Source of the DNA: Blepharisma stoltei
Lineage: Eukaryota > Ciliophora > Heterotrichea > Heterotrichida > Blepharismidae
DNA: 64,000 bases
Reading direction: 5' to 3'
Assembly: GCA_914767885.1 (NCBI GenBank)
Contig: CAJZBQ010000004.1
Coordinates: 845,001 to 909,000, forward strand
Shown here: in pieces, positions 40,820-51,817 of the stretch
Layout: every line of letters starts with the position of its first letter
Position numbering within the stretch: the stretch's first letter is position 1
Notes under the pieces: model-generated
What the model saw: only the letters and a program-made list of their open reading frames with translations
Databases searched by the model: none
What the model was told of the DNA's origin: nothing
Made by a program: the position numbers and the translations under genes

Positions 40820-41332
40820 AATTTAATTATCCATTTATAAAAATTCTTTTCTTTATTTATATCTAATCTTGACTCTGAATAATTAGAAGATAAGCAATGG
40901 TTGTGGGAATTGAAGTATTTATATTGTTGAAATCGATATATTATATCCCATTAAATTTTCAGAAATTTATGATATCTATTAAATATGCTTAAATTAGGCC
41001 TTAAAAGATGTGGACGGTTCTAGATCGATAATTTGTGAGCTTTAAACCATTTAAACTATTAGGATCCTCTGGTAAGAAATTATTAAAAAAATGGATGAGG
41101 TATCAGAAAAAATATTGAAGTGAAATTTACAGAGGAAAATTTTAGTCCTTGATTTTATTGTTGGCAATTAAGTGTTTAAAGCTCGATGAAATAAACAAAT
41201 TTACATATTTAGTCATTGTCAGATCCAAATTTATTTACTTTTATTTTTGAATTATATCCTCAATGAAAGAGAATTCACCAATAGTATTTTCATAAGTTAT
41301 TAATTAGAAATTTTAATGCTAACTATTTTAAA
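40820..41332. other. Intergenic, AT-rich
   Basis: About 510 bp upstream of the ankyrin gene. No frames, no RNA genes, no repeat ends recognised before the family B element at 41333. Confidence 0.5.
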
Positions 41333-41640
41333 TAACTCGCTCCTCTTTAAATTTGAAAACAAAAAGCTCTTTTTTAATTTAAAGGGGGTTTATTTTTTTT
41401 AAAAAAATATAAAATTAACAATAATATTTCAAAAAATTACTCGATTCTGTATGGAAACTGTTGAAATAATTATCTACTTACACTTCTTACATTAAATTAA
41501 GCCTAAACTAATTTTATAGAAATTAGGATTTTCACCTATTATCCTATTGAAGAAAAAATTGTTATAACTTAAAGGGAGGTTAAAGTGCCCCAAAAATGGA
41601 AATCTTACCTATGTTTTATTTCAATTTAAGGAGATGGGAG
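41333..41640. mobile_element. Family B MITE-like IES between genes
   Basis: 308 bp. The left end has the palindromic type in decayed form: TAACTCGCTCCTCTTTAAAT, then TTTTTAATTTAAAGGGGGTT. The right end is the double type: AACTTAAAGGGAGGTTAAAG, then GGAAATCTTACCTATGTTTT and TTCAATTTAAGGAGATGGGA before TA 41641-41642. It is divergent from the long copies, so an older insertion. Confidence 0.82.
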
Positions 41641-42034
41641 TAAGGATAATTATAAAATAAAGACTAATTTTGTATTCTATTTTTATAGCAGAAAAATTTT
41701 ATAAATCATTGCAAAGGAATTTCCGAAGAAAAATGTTCAGTTTAAATTATAACCTCTGATAATAAATGCATTTTAAAGTATTTTTAAATTTTATAGCTAC
41801 TCTAATTATTTATTTTAACAAGTTTATATTAATTGAATATACTAAAGTTTCAAATTATTCAGCATTTTTATAATTATTATTCATCAATAAAAATAAATTA
41901 AAAAGCAAGCGTGCTTGTCTATCAAGTGATTATATCTCATATGCATTAAATATACATTCCCCATGGCTTTAATGTTTCAATATTTACAATATAAATAAAA
42001 CCTCCTCAAGAAATAGAGAAAAACTGATAATAAA
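41641..42034. other. Intergenic, AT-rich
   Basis: About 390 bp upstream of the FAIM-like gene. Nothing recognised besides presumed promoter. Confidence 0.5.
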
Positions 42035-43345
42035 ATGGCGAGAAACTTCAATCCGCTTCTGTTCGAAACCTTAAACGTAGGAAAACATATAAAAAGCTCC
42101 AAAAAGCGTTTCATGTGGAAATTTGAGCTTGACGGCAAAGAGCACGTAATCGACTTATTTTTAAGTAAGATTTCTGGGAAAAGAAAGATTCTCTTAAATG
42201 GAGACATCAAAATAGAAGCCAAAAGATCATCATCTTCATATGGCAGTTACCCTCTCCGAATAGGGAGTCACAGTTTATTACTATTTGAATTAGAGGGCAA
42301 CATTTTTGACCTTCGTTGCGACAATATTTCATTTGAGGCTGCTCTGATGAGAAACCGATCAAAATCTGATTTTACAGGCGGATATCGGGATAGAGAACCG
42401 AGGGGTGATACCTATTCTGGAGGAAATTGGGATGAGCAGTATCGATCAAGAGGTGAGGCTAGTGAACTGTATGGAGGTAGGACTGATTATAATATAGATA
42501 CTTATAAAACATCTTCCAGATGGGAAAAAGCTGAAGAGCCTGAAGATTATAGATCTTCCAGAATTGATCAGTTTAAAGCTGAATGGGAAGAAAATAAAAG
42601 ATGGGAGAGAAAAGAAAGAGAAGAAGAAGAGGAATACCGTAATTACCCCAAATATCAGTCAAAAAGAAGGCAGTCACCAGATCCATTGCCAAGAGCATCA
42701 GTTCCTCAAAGAAATGAGCGAGTTTCAGTTCCATCTCCGCCTAAGCAGCAAATTTCTAAATCAGAACCCAAGGTGGAGTCTCCACCACCTAAGCCTCTTG
42801 ATTTACTTGATGCCCCTCCAGTTCAAAGCTCCCTTCCTGACGATTTATTCACAAAACCTTTGCAATCTTCAGCAAACCAAAACCCTTTAGGAAACCCTTA
42901 TTCAATGTCTAGCAATCCTTTTGAATCTGATCCTTCTACTGAAGAAAGTCCTTTTGGATTACAGCAGAGCTCTTCTCAAGAGCAGACATCGCAGCCACCA
43001 TTGATACAACCTCAGCCAGAACAGAAGCCAGATTTTGACCATTTTATTGATCTTGATAACTTGCATTTAGGTGATGGATACTCTCCTGCTGTTGCCCGAA
43101 AAATCCAAGAAGCGAATAAGCCTATCACAATTAATAATCCAAATGTGCCTAATGTACCTTTAAACCAATTATTAACAAACAGGCCTCAACAAAACCCAGC
43201 GATGAATACTATGGCTGGGATGAATCCGATGAACCCTATGAATCCGATGAATAACCCCATGGCTGCAATGATGGCATATAACCAATTTATGACTGGAATG
43301 ATGATGAACCCTTATATGAATCCTCAGCAGCCATGCCCAAAATAA
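42035..43345 (+). CDS. FAIM-like N-terminal domain with long disordered NPF/proline tail
   Basis: 436 residues. Residues 1-105 form a beta-rich domain: KKRFMWKFELDGKEHVIDLF, then SKISGKRKILLNGDIKIEAK and YPLRIGSHSLLLFELEGNIF with DLRCDNISFE. The W.f.LdG..h.I.l...SGKR.IllnG pattern resembles the Fas-apoptosis-inhibitory-molecule (FAIM1) fold. The rest is disordered: RSSRIDQFKAEWEENKRWER, proline/serine-rich parts, DLLDAPP and SNPFESDP (clathrin/EH-domain-type motifs), and a Met/Asn/Pro repeat end (NPMNPMNPMNNPMAAMM). The tail suggests endocytic or adaptor use; this is inference. The family call is moderate. Confidence 0.6.
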   Translation: MARNFNPLLFETLNVGKHIKSSKKRFMWKFELDGKEHVIDLFLSKISGKRKILLNGDIKIEAKRSSSSYGSYPLRIGSHSLLLFELEGNIFDLRCDNISFEAALMRNRSKSDFTGGYRDREPRGDTYSGGNWDEQYRSRGEASELYGGRTDYNIDTYKTSSRWEKAEEPEDYRSSRIDQFKAEWEENKRWERKEREEEEEYRNYPKYQSKRRQSPDPLPRASVPQRNERVSVPSPPKQQISKSEPKVESPPPKPLDLLDAPPVQSSLPDDLFTKPLQSSANQNPLGNPYSMSSNPFESDPSTEESPFGLQQSSSQEQTSQPPLIQPQPEQKPDFDHFIDLDNLHLGDGYSPAVARKIQEANKPITINNPNVPNVPLNQLLTNRPQQNPAMNTMAGMNPMNPMNPMNNPMAAMMAYNQFMTGMMMNPYMNPQQPCPK

Positions 43346-43538
43346 TACTAATCAATTAAAATAAGCTTATTTATAGTAAATTTATGATTTATTCATATTT
43401 AATACATCAAAAGCCGTTTCCTATAACGTCGCTATTTTTATTTTGCCAATAATTGCTTACCCTATTTTTGACCCTGGCTACTCTTACCACCAATTAGTAA
43501 ATCCCCGATTTAAACTCTCTATCTTCCTTTTATAAATA

Positions 43539-43841
43539 ATGGCTGAAAATTTGCGCAAGTTCTCTGTGAGAGCCAAATTACTATATACCAACGCTAGAGG
43601 CAGAACTATTACCTCCTTGATTGGAACTCTTGGACTAGCATACTTTTACTATTCTCGGGAAAGAAAGGCCCAGATTTCTCATGACGCCGATCTCGCAAAA
43701 GAATTTTGTCCTGATTTTGTACGTGCTTTTATTAAATGTGATCAGAAACACCACAGCGACTGCAGAAATGAAATGCTGAGACTTCACGATTGCGTACATC
43801 GCTTCAAGACAGACAACCAAATGGACTTTGGTAGACTTTAA
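43539..43841 (+). CDS. Small twin CX9C mitochondrial protein
   Basis: 100 residues. A basic N-terminus (MAENLRKFSVRAKLLYTNAR) leads into one membrane helix (TSLIGTLGLAYFYYS). The C-terminal half has CPDFVRAFIKC and CRNEMLRLHDC, each exactly Cys-nine-Cys, the CHCH coiled-coil-helix motif. Such proteins are imported by Mia40 into the mitochondrial intermembrane space. The pattern resembles COX assembly or CMC1-type factors, but I cannot name the member. Confidence 0.8.
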   Translation: MAENLRKFSVRAKLLYTNARGRTITSLIGTLGLAYFYYSRERKAQISHDADLAKEFCPDFVRAFIKCDQKHHSDCRNEMLRLHDCVHRFKTDNQMDFGRL

Positions 43842-43871
43842 TATCTAAGTTAAGATATTCAAATAAAAATA

Positions 43872-44807
43872 TTAAATGTTCATCTCATAATCTACATGAA
43901 GAACTCCAGACCTTACGAGCACCTCTCCACTTGTCTTCTGTACAGGAGGAACCACTATAATGCATTGGTCGCCTGGCCTTATAAACCCATCTAACGCATC
44001 ATGAAGCAGTGAGCTGAATTCGACTTGTTTCCCGACTGTGTCCCATCCACACTTAACTGGAGGGTCATGAATCCAAAAAGTAAATAATAACTCACTTAAC
44101 TTCTGCATGAAATTGAAAATCTGTGTGTTCGTTGACTGCGAATTGTCCCCGAGCCTCAGCACTCTTTGGATGTCTTCTACGATTTTTTGGAGCGAGCTGG
44201 TAACTACGCATTGTTGGTAAATTTTCTTTCAAGAAACTTGGTAGCTTTTTCTCAAGACGTTCATGATTGGCCCTTCAAGGGTCTCAATGCCAATAACACG
44301 CTTGAGTGTCTCTTCAGCTGGAGTAAAATAAGCTTTTATAAGGTCATTTACTCGGGAAAAAGAAGTCCTGAAGTAGTAGACAATACCTTCCATTGATAAT
44401 TCAGGGCCTAAAACTTCGAAAAATACATCTTGGCAGTCGCATTTATAAAATTGAGAGCAGATGTCTGTGATTTCATTGAGCATCGGAAATGAGGCTGAAA
44501 TGTTGTGGTAGCCAGGAACCATCTGCCGCATGTTAGATTGAAGCTCCAGAATTTCGCTTTGCAAGGAACGGTTTTCTTTCTTAAGCGTGTCCCGCTCTTT
44601 TCGTACATTTGCAAATTTTGTTGTTATGATGCGGAGTTTGGCTTTGGTGTCTTTGAGCTCACTTTCTGAGTCTTCTGAGGCTTTTTCCTGCTGGATGCGG
44701 TCCAGTGCTTCGTGGGCCTGCCTTAGTTCTTCTTCAAGTTCAGAAATCCTGGATTTTGAGGATCCTGCGTCCCTATTCTGCTCTTTGATTTGAAACAAAT
44801 GTTTCAT
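43872..44807 (-). CDS. Coiled-coil protein, paralogue of the gene at 60384
   Basis: 312 residues. Coiled coil at residues 10-100 (SRISELEEELRQAHEALDRI, KLRIITTKFANVRKERDTLK). A helical region follows (CQDVFFEVLGPELSMEGIVY; YYFRTSFSRVNDLIKAYFTP). TGA gives the Trp after RKSYQVS. The C-terminal part ends RPGDQCIIVVPPVQKTSGEV with LVRSGVLHVDYEMNI. The same layout, coiled coil then helices then CVIVVPPVMR and a PAVLVL strand, occurs in the protein at 60384-62240, so the two are likely paralogues of an unnamed family. Function unknown. Confidence 0.75.
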
Positions 44808-44927
44808 ATTTAAATAATTAGAATAACGTTAGAAGAGATTTTGGAAATTTGGTTTTCAATAGAATAATTATTGCCGAGCCAGAGTCAATTAAACTCTATG
44901 GTAAAAATAAATATCATTTAAAAAGTC

Positions 44928-45196
44928 TAACTCCTCCGTGAGTGAAAAAAAATTTGCTTCATGGAGGAAGATTAATATTTTTGTATTTTTTTAAAAAATC
45001 CGAATTTGAAATAATTTAAAGCCAATATAATTTAATTTGTAAAAATTTATGTTTCAAAATGCAAGTTTTTAAAAGAAAACAGAATTAGCTAGAGTTTTCA
45101 TTATAATAGTCATCACTTATATATCAAAGTATTTTTTCATAATGGAGGATCTTGCCCTAAAAATAGAGGGGTTTGTTCGCTCACAGAGGGAGGGCA
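44928..45196 (+). mobile_element. Family A MITE-like element, right end decayed
   Basis: The left palindromic end is TAACTCCTCCGTGAGTGAAA, then GCTTCATGGAGGAAGATTAA. The core AACAGAATTAGCTAGAGTTT and TATAATAGTCATCACTTATA are typical of family A. The right end GTTTGTTCGCTCACAGAGGG has no clear TA next to it. It lies between genes. Confidence 0.75.
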
Positions 45197-45272
45197 AGGA
45201 ATGAGGATTTTATAAAACAATTAATGAAAAATTAATATCAAGTTATTATAAAATATTAGGATATGTAGTTTA

Positions 45273-46649
45273 TTAGTTCAAATGATCATTATTTGAAAAA
45301 GATCTCAAATGATTCGCTATGTTGTTGAAGCTTGCTCTTTGGATTCGAGATTTCGACTTTGAATCAATCTCTGCTTCAAGTTTCTTTTTTAAGTTATTCA
45401 ATGCACCCAAATTACTTTGCTCTTCAGATGCTCTTGACTTTATTTGAGAATTCCGTCCAGAAGATTTCCCACCTTGATTGCTCTGGAAAAATCTTGGCTG
45501 CTCCCCAGATTTTCCATTCGCAGGGCTATAAAATGGAGCAACTTTTCCTACTTCAGAAGGCAATTTCAAGTTATTTGGAGTGCTGATTGGCTGGCTTTGT
45601 ACTTTATAACCAGCAAGAGGATCAATTGCAAGATTTGTTTTCGTTGGAAATTTAGATTTTTCTGGCTGCTTTGTAGTAACTTTGAAGCGTTGAGTTGCGA
45701 TAACTCTCGATTTGCTTATCATATCAGGTGCAGAATTAAAAGAAATATTATGGACTGATCGATCCTCTCCTGTTTGGCTCATGCTTTCATCTAGCTCACT
45801 ATTTGCATTAGAAAATTTTATATCATTTTCAGCTTCCTTTTCTTCAATCTCATGCATAGTAGCATCTAAGCCACTTGCAAGGATGTTTGAAATGCTCATA
45901 TCACACAGCATAGAGTCTTCATTTAGTCCTTTCAAATTTTCTTGTTCTGCAAATTCCAGTCTATCAAAATTTTTTACATTTTCTTTCTTAATATCATCTA
46001 AATTTTCGTTCGTCATTTTTCGCTCATTTTCTATTTTTTTTGCCTTTTCAGCTGTTTCGTCTTTATCTGCTGTTTTATTGTTGCTCATGAGCAGTTTATT
46101 TACCTTTCCACTTATCATTGTGAATCTCTTATTCAGCATATTAATTGACGAATCAATCTCAACTAATTCTTCCAGAACTAGAAACAGGTCATTGCTCTTT
46201 TTATCTTTCCCCTCTTCATGGCTGTTTTCTACAAGAGGAGCTTCAAAAACGCTGGAATTTAATAAATTTCTAGGAGACTTTGAAAGGTTCTCTATCAAAT
46301 CATCTAGACCTTCAGCTTTTTTTAAAAGCCTTTTCAGATAAGTTTTGACATCTTGCGTTTTCTTTCGAAAATGGTCTAAGCCATGTGCTTTGGATGATTT
46401 TTCTGGGCTGTCGCTTTCGCTTTCTGACTTCAAGCTCAAAAGTGTTTTTCGGTTGACTTTATCAGCTTTCGTTGTGAATGAAGGTGCACAATTTACTTTT
46501 ACATTGTTTTGAGGAATCACAAAAGAATGTGAGCCTGCTGGTGCACGGTCTAAATTGGATTTAAAATTGTTGGGTGGTTTAGATGTTAGTGCATCTATTG
46601 TTCTTTCGGATTTTCGTGGGTTTTCTGCACTGCTTGAGCTACAACCCAT
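45273..46649 (-). CDS. Hypothetical protein with N-terminal lipidation signal
   Basis: 458 residues starting MGCSSSSAENPRKS, a myristoylation/palmitoylation start like that of the ankyrin protein at 39773. The body is low-complexity, acidic and Ser/Lys-rich. It has a helical stretch at FRKKTQDVKTYLKRLLKKAE and another at VLEELVEIDSSINMLNKRFT. The C-terminus is basic (SRIQRASFNNIANHLRSFSN). No known domain. Probably a membrane-tethered, largely disordered protein. Confidence 0.65.
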   Translation of the reverse strand: MGCSSSSAENPRKSERTIDALTSKPPNNFKSNLDRAPAGSHSFVIPQNNVKVNCAPSFTTKADKVNRKTLLSLKSESESDSPEKSSKAHGLDHFRKKTQDVKTYLKRLLKKAEGLDDLIENLSKSPRNLLNSSVFEAPLVENSHEEGKDKKSNDLFLVLEELVEIDSSINMLNKRFTMISGKVNKLLMSNNKTADKDETAEKAKKIENERKMTNENLDDIKKENVKNFDRLEFAEQENLKGLNEDSMLCDMSISNILASGLDATMHEIEEKEAENDIKFSNANSELDESMSQTGEDRSVHNISFNSAPDMISKSRVIATQRFKVTTKQPEKSKFPTKTNLAIDPLAGYKVQSQPISTPNNLKLPSEVGKVAPFYSPANGKSGEQPRFFQSNQGGKSSGRNSQIKSRASEEQSNLGALNNLKKKLEAEIDSKSKSRIQRASFNNIANHLRSFSNNDHLN

Positions 46650-46732
46650 ATTTTAAATTAACGAGTTTGATCACACTAATTTATTCAAAGAATTGGAAAA
46701 AAACTTTTATTTTTTGTTATTATTGGGTGCAG

Positions 46733-46921
46733 GTCAAATGACTTTGCCTTTTTGATAGTGTCCATTTCACCGAAAAATTTTTTGGCCGAAAATTGATCAA
46801 AAATTTTTGATAGACCAAAAAAAAAAAACCTTAATTTTCAGTCAAATATCCGCACTTTCAAAAATTTCGACCAAAAAGATTTAGATGAAATGGACACTGT
46901 CAAAATCCACGGTCATTTGAC
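46733..46921. mobile_element. Palindromic MITE with TIRs of about 35 bp, not TA-bounded
   Basis: 189 bp. The left arm GTCAAATGACTTTGCCTTTT, then TGATAGTGTCCATTTCA, matches the reverse complement of the right arm TGAAATGGACACTGTCAAAA, then TCCACGGTCATTTGAC, with a few mismatches. The interior is also partly self-complementary (TTTTTTGGCCGAAAA against TTTCGACCAAAAAG). The flanks are AG and ATGG, with no TA. It lies between genes and is unrelated to families A and B. Confidence 0.8.
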
Positions 46922-47160
46922 ATGGAGCCGTTATTATTATCCTGCAGCCATTATATTTGTGAAGGAATTTTGAGTTTAAATATATTTAAAATTAAATTAT
47001 CTGAAGAAAGTATATCATTAATTTGTGATTTGAAATTTTTAATCAATTTAATTTATTTTGCTTTAATAAGCTTTAAAATGATGAATAAAGCCAGGCTGTC
47101 TCATTAATTAATTTTATAATTTTTTTAACTAATAATTAAAAATTTAATTCAACTGGCAAG

Positions 47161-47472
47161 ATGGATAGTGACCCATTAACGAGGCTGAAAAATAAATTGG
47201 ATTCAATGAGAAGAGAAAGAGATTCTCTAAATGGAGTGATACTTCAAGAAAGGGCGAGAAATAGTCAGCTAGAAGCTGAACTTGCAAGATTAAGAAATGA
47301 GTTTCTCAGATCAAAGGCTGAATTAGACGAAAAAGAAGCAACACTCCAGCGATTTAACGAAACTATTAGGGAAAGTGAAAATGCTTATGCAAAGCTATTA
47401 ACAAATACTGATAAACTTCTTACCGCACTAGAGCATGAGTCCAGCAATTTATCAAGGAAATTTAAACAATAA
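47161..47472 (+). CDS. Short coiled-coil protein
   Basis: 103 residues, almost wholly coiled coil (LTRLKNKLDSMRRERDSLNG; RARNSQLEAELARLRNEFLR; ALEHESSNLSRKFKQ). ATG at 47161, TAA at 47470-47472. No other domain. Could be a cytoskeletal or basal-body component; I do not recognise the family. Confidence 0.62.
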   Translation: MDSDPLTRLKNKLDSMRRERDSLNGVILQERARNSQLEAELARLRNEFLRSKAELDEKEATLQRFNETIRESENAYAKLLTNTDKLLTALEHESSNLSRKFKQ

Positions 47473-47817
47473 ACAGCTAAATTATAAATGTTTGTCTTAT
47501 TAGTTTGAGCAGAATTACTTAGTTCATCACAAATATTTTACTTTTACAATGTATTATTACAAGCTAATTATACTTAAAGAACTGATTTCTCAAAATCAAA
47601 TCTTCATAGCCACAGTCTTTCAGCATTAAGTTATGCATGATTTCTAACTTTTTATAAATGATAAATAATAAATTTATCTTACTGAAGCGTTTCTACCATT
47701 GCTCTGCTACTTCTCAGCTGCAAAATCAAAAATTTTAACTTTAAAAATCTTTAACTCTTCGATAATCTGAAAGACCTGCATAATTTATTATCGCTTAATA
47801 ACTAAGTTTTATCTAAT
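47473..47817. other. Intergenic between convergent genes
   Basis: About 345 bp between two genes that end toward each other. AT-rich, nothing recognised. Confidence 0.5.
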
Positions 47818-48375
47818 TTAGCTTGGGAAACTGTTATTTCCTATCTGAATAATCCCCACAATCACACCAAACAGCCCAATAGCCGAACCAAAAATTTCCA
47901 CAATTAGAATCTTGACAAAGGTTTCTGGAGTCATTGCATCAGCTAAAGCACAGCCACTACCAGTGATTCCTACACAAATTCCACAAACCAGGTTGCTTAA
48001 TCCTACAGACAAGCCAGCTCCAAACACTGCGAATGCTGCATAAAGCGCATCATTGAGGGTCTCTGTTTCAGTCCAATGGGATTCTCCTACCTTGGAGACC
48101 TTCCCTTCAAGTATAATAGCAATAATTACACCATAGATTGCGACGGCTTCACAGAAAATGATTGAAATCAAGTTCTTGGACTTTATTCTTGGAGCCTTAA
48201 CAGCAGCTCCTACCAAAGAGGATCCAGTGATAAAAATGCCCCAAGCTGCTCCTACAATAGATAAGCCTAAGCCAAGGCCGAGACCTACATAGGCCCAAGA
48301 ATATGGACTGATATATGAAAGGAGATCTGCCCAGGTTTGGTAGGTACTGAAATTGTAAACGTCTTCAGCCGACAT
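47818..48375 (-). CDS. VMA16: V-type ATPase proteolipid subunit c'' (VMA16 / ATP6V0B)
   Basis: 185 residues with four or five membrane helices. [20 protein letters not shown] and [20 protein letters not shown] match c''. The essential glutamate lies in [18 protein letters not shown] (the CEAVAIYG motif). The second half is [20 protein letters not shown] then [20 protein letters not shown] and [20 protein letters not shown]. c'' is part of the proton-carrying rotor ring in the V-ATPase. Full length. Confidence 0.93.
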   Translation of the reverse strand: MSAEDVYNFSTYQTWADLLSYISPYSWAYVGLGLGLGLSIVGAAWGIFITGSSLVGAAVKAPRIKSKNLISIIFCEAVAIYGVIIAIILEGKVSKVGESHWTETETLNDALYAAFAVFGAGLSVGLSNLVCGICVGITGSGCALADAMTPETFVKILIVEIFGSAIGLFGVIVGIIQIGNNSFPS

Positions 48376-48650
48376 TATTTTTATAATAGAATATTTATAA
48401 GAATGCTCAATTTTACCATAAAAGTGGCTTATTCAACAGCATATTTAGTTCATAATAATAGCAAAACTAAGGTAAAATATTGCTCTTTTTAATAGCTTTC
48501 ATATTTATCTTTATTTGGCTTTTATTTGCAATAAAAGTTATGCGAAATAATTGAAAAAATGATCCTATTTTATAAGACTCGATCTTCTAAATCAATTATG
48601 GCTTAAATTTTTTAGCTTTTTTAATCCAAAATTATTTGCAAATGAAAAAA

Positions 48651-48721
48651 TGCATCAGCCGGGATTCGAACCCGGGTCGTAACGATGGCAACGTCACATT
48701 CTACCCCTAAACTACTAATGC
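48651..48721 (-). tRNA. tRNA-Gly(GCC)
   Basis: On the minus strand a complete 71-nt cloverleaf: acceptor GCATTAG pairs with CTGATGC, then discriminator A. The D arm contains TTTAGGGGTAGAAT with box A features. The anticodon loop is TTGCCAT on a TGACG/CGTTA stem, giving anticodon GCC. The T arm is CCCGGGTTCGAATCCCGG with box B. No intron and no encoded CCA. It sits between VMA16 and importin. Confidence 0.96.
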
Positions 48722-48818
48722 TTGCTAGCACTCCTCTTATTTGCATCTATTTATACTTTACCTAATTTTAATAAAAAGCATAAAGGTATGGCCATTTCAA
48801 TATTAAAATAATTAAGGA

Positions 48819-51752
48819 ATGGAGGAATCAATTATCATTGAAGCCTTCAGAGTTAGTTTACAGCCAGACAATGAAGCCAGAAAGCAAGCTCAAACCTTAC
48901 TAGCCTCTTTTCAAACATCCCCAGGCCTCATCCCTACACTAATGAAGATTGCATTGAGCGAGCACCCCATCGAGATAAAACAGCTGGCTGTAATCTTTCT
49001 CAAAAACCTTACAAAAATATGGAAAGACTCAAAAAGAGAATTTGCGTTGCCCCCAAATGATAAAATCTTTTTACGAACAAATATTATTGAGTGCTTGAGG
49101 TTTTCTATACCTGAAAAGATCAGATCTCAGTTTGAGGAAATTGCTCATAACATAGCCAAGGTGGATTTCCCATGGGAAGAAATTCTTGTTCAGGTTGATG
49201 CAGCATTGAACTCTGATGTTGACCACATTTATGCTGCCCTTACTATGATATATCAGATTGCTAAAGTATATGAGTTTGCAATGGACGAAAAAAGAAAAAA
49301 CTTGAAGCTGCTTATTGACAGGTGTTTTGGAAAACTTGACCAGCTACTAGGAACCTTCTTGGGTGAAGGTAATGCAGATGCCTTTAGATACATGGCATTA
49401 GTCCTTCAAATATTCTGGGTTAGCTTCTATATTGAGCTTCCACAAAGCCAGACATCAACTCAGCAATTGGACTCTTGGCTTACAAAATTCAAAACAATTC
49501 TACTCATTGATTTAGGGAACTTGGAAACACCAATTACAAATGATGATGAAAAGAAGCTGAGGGATTCGAACCCTCATTGGGCGTGCAAAAAATGGGCTGC
49601 CCAAATAGTGCATCGATTTTTCAACAGATATTTCAATTTAGCGTATCTAAAAGACCATAACCAAATAATCGGCCAACATTTCCAAAGCCAATGGGCACTT
49701 CCATTATTCGCAGTTGTGTTGCCGTTACTTTATAAGAGAGCATCATGCTACATTCCAGATATAGTCACAAATTACTTATTAAAATATGTATCTCAGGGGA
49801 TAAAATTCGAAAATGTTGCCGAGCAGATGAAAACAGCAGCAGCTCCTAATGGAAAATTAGCAATTCCAGCGTTGATCACTGACATAATTATTCCGATTAT
49901 TTATAGAAACCCTTCTGATGAAGAGCTATGGCAAGAAAATCCTATAGAGTTTGTAAGAAAAGAAAGTGATTTAGGAAGAGCTTATTATTCTGCCAAAAGC
50001 TCTGCTATTGATTTATTAATAGTGATTTGTGAAAAAGGGTACTTGCCTACCTTTTTAGATTATGTTAGCACAGAGCTGCAGTCAAGTCCTCAACTTTTAC
50101 ATAAAGAAGCCATTTTACTTGCCCTTGGGTCAATTTATCAAATTTTAAAGGAAAATGTGGAACTAGCACAAAACATTCAAAATATTCTTAGTGTGTATGT
50201 GCTCCCAGAATTCGAAAACCCTGTTGGGTTTTTAAGAGCCCGTGCATGTTGGATGTATGCCCAGTTCGCTTCATTTCCTTTTACAAACGCAGAGCACCAA
50301 GGCTTAGCTTTACAAAAAATATGCCAAATGATGCTCGACCCTGATCTTCCAGTCAGAACAGAAGCTGCAACTGCATTGCCTAGGCTCCTATTATGGAATA
50401 TTTCCAAAGACAAAGTATCAAGTGAAATCAAAGAAATCCTCCAAGTCTACCTAAAGCTGATGAGTGAAATTGATAGCGAAGACGTTGTGGACGCTTTAGA
50501 AGAAATTGTAGGACGATTTTCTACTGAAATCATTCCTTATGCGCTTGAATTTACACAGCATTTGATCGCAACTTTCTTTAGAATGTCAAGCAATGAAGGA
50601 GCACAAGACGAAGGTGAAAGTGCAATGGCGGCTGTATCCATTTTAAACACAATTGCAAAGCTTGTAGACTCTTTTGAAGAAAGACCACAGGATTTGTTAA
50701 ATATGTCCTATTTGCTGGTGCCTGTTTTTGATTATTGTCTAAATGAGAAAGGTTGCGAATTTTTTGAAGAAGCTGTCCATTTATTGACAAGCTTGCTTTA
50801 TTATGCACCAAAGGACTTTTTGCCACATCTATTTCCGTTTACTAGATGCTTAAGGGCTTCTTTATTAGGGGAAGGAAATGTGAAAGCATATGCATTAGAG
50901 CATACACTTGAAGTATTTTCTCCTATAGCCAATTTCATTGCAAAATATTTACAACTTACAACTGAAAACCTTGGGATAATTCTTTCAATGGGCCTTGATC
51001 TATTAAAAGGTGAAGCTCCAGAAGACCCTGACTTAATAACAGGCTGTAAAATCCTTATTGCGCTTTTAGAGAATCTTAAAGGTCCATTAGATCAATTCAT
51101 TCCAGAAATAGTTAAGCAAGTTTCTACTTTATTTAAGCTTAAAGTAAAAAAAAAGGTCAAAGTCCATGCTGCTGAAGTAATTTGTATTTCTTTGTGAAAT
51201 AACCCAATAGTCACTTTACAAGCCCTGCAAGAGCTCGGTGTGCTGACTGAGGTCTTTAGAGGCTGCTTTGAAAATCCTGAGCAGTATAACGACTATTTGC
51301 CTAGAAATTATGCAATCTTAGGACTATCATCGCTAGTCTCTATCTGCGAAAATCTGCCTCCAGTTTTATCTGAAGGAATGCCATTTGCCTTGAAAACACT
51401 TTTGAAATTATGGAATGATTTAGATGAAGGCGATGAAGAAGAAGGAGGAGAAGGAGGAGAAAATGGCCCAGCCGTCATGATTGAGAGCACTAAATTCGAT
51501 GCTGAGTACCAAAAGTTATTGGAAAAATTAAAAAATGCAAAAGACATGGAAGAAGAAGATGATGATGAAGATGATCCATTTGACGGGACACCTGAAGATC
51601 TCTATGATTCACCATTTGAAAACTTTGGGTTAAAAGAATATCTCAAAAATATTTTAGTGAATTTCTCTCAAAGATGCCCAGATATTCACTCAAAAGCATA
51701 TGCAGGATTAACAGAAGAAGAGATATCAGCATTAAACGAAATTAATAGCTAA
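48819..51752 (+). CDS. Importin-7/8 family nuclear transport receptor
   Basis: 977 residues. The N-terminal importin-beta repeat is EAFRVSLQPDNEARKQAQTLL and HPIEIKQLAVIFLKNLTKIW. HEAT-type helices follow (LRTNIIECLRFSIPEKIRSQ; FVRKESDLGRAYYSAKSSAI, close to the importin-7 pattern; DPDLPVRTEAATALPRLL). A very acidic loop (DLDEGDEEEGGEGGENG, then KDMEEEDDDEDDPFDGTPED) precedes the end FGLKEYLKNILVNFSQRCPD, as in importin-7/8 and yeast Nmd5. One TGA, at about 51196, encodes Trp in ICISLWNNPIVTLQ. It carries ribosomal proteins, SMADs and similar cargo in other organisms. Confidence 0.92.
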
Positions 51753-51817
51753 TCCATCATTATTAAAATATAATTTTTCGCTAGGATTCTTATGAGTTCT
51801 TGAGTATTGATACTTAT

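Noticed and set aside
45712-46341. A 209-codon plus-strand frame rich in Ser, Phe and Leu
   Set aside because: Antisense shadow of the MGC protein at 45273-46649, whose Lys/Glu/Ser codons give Phe/Leu/Ser on the other strand.
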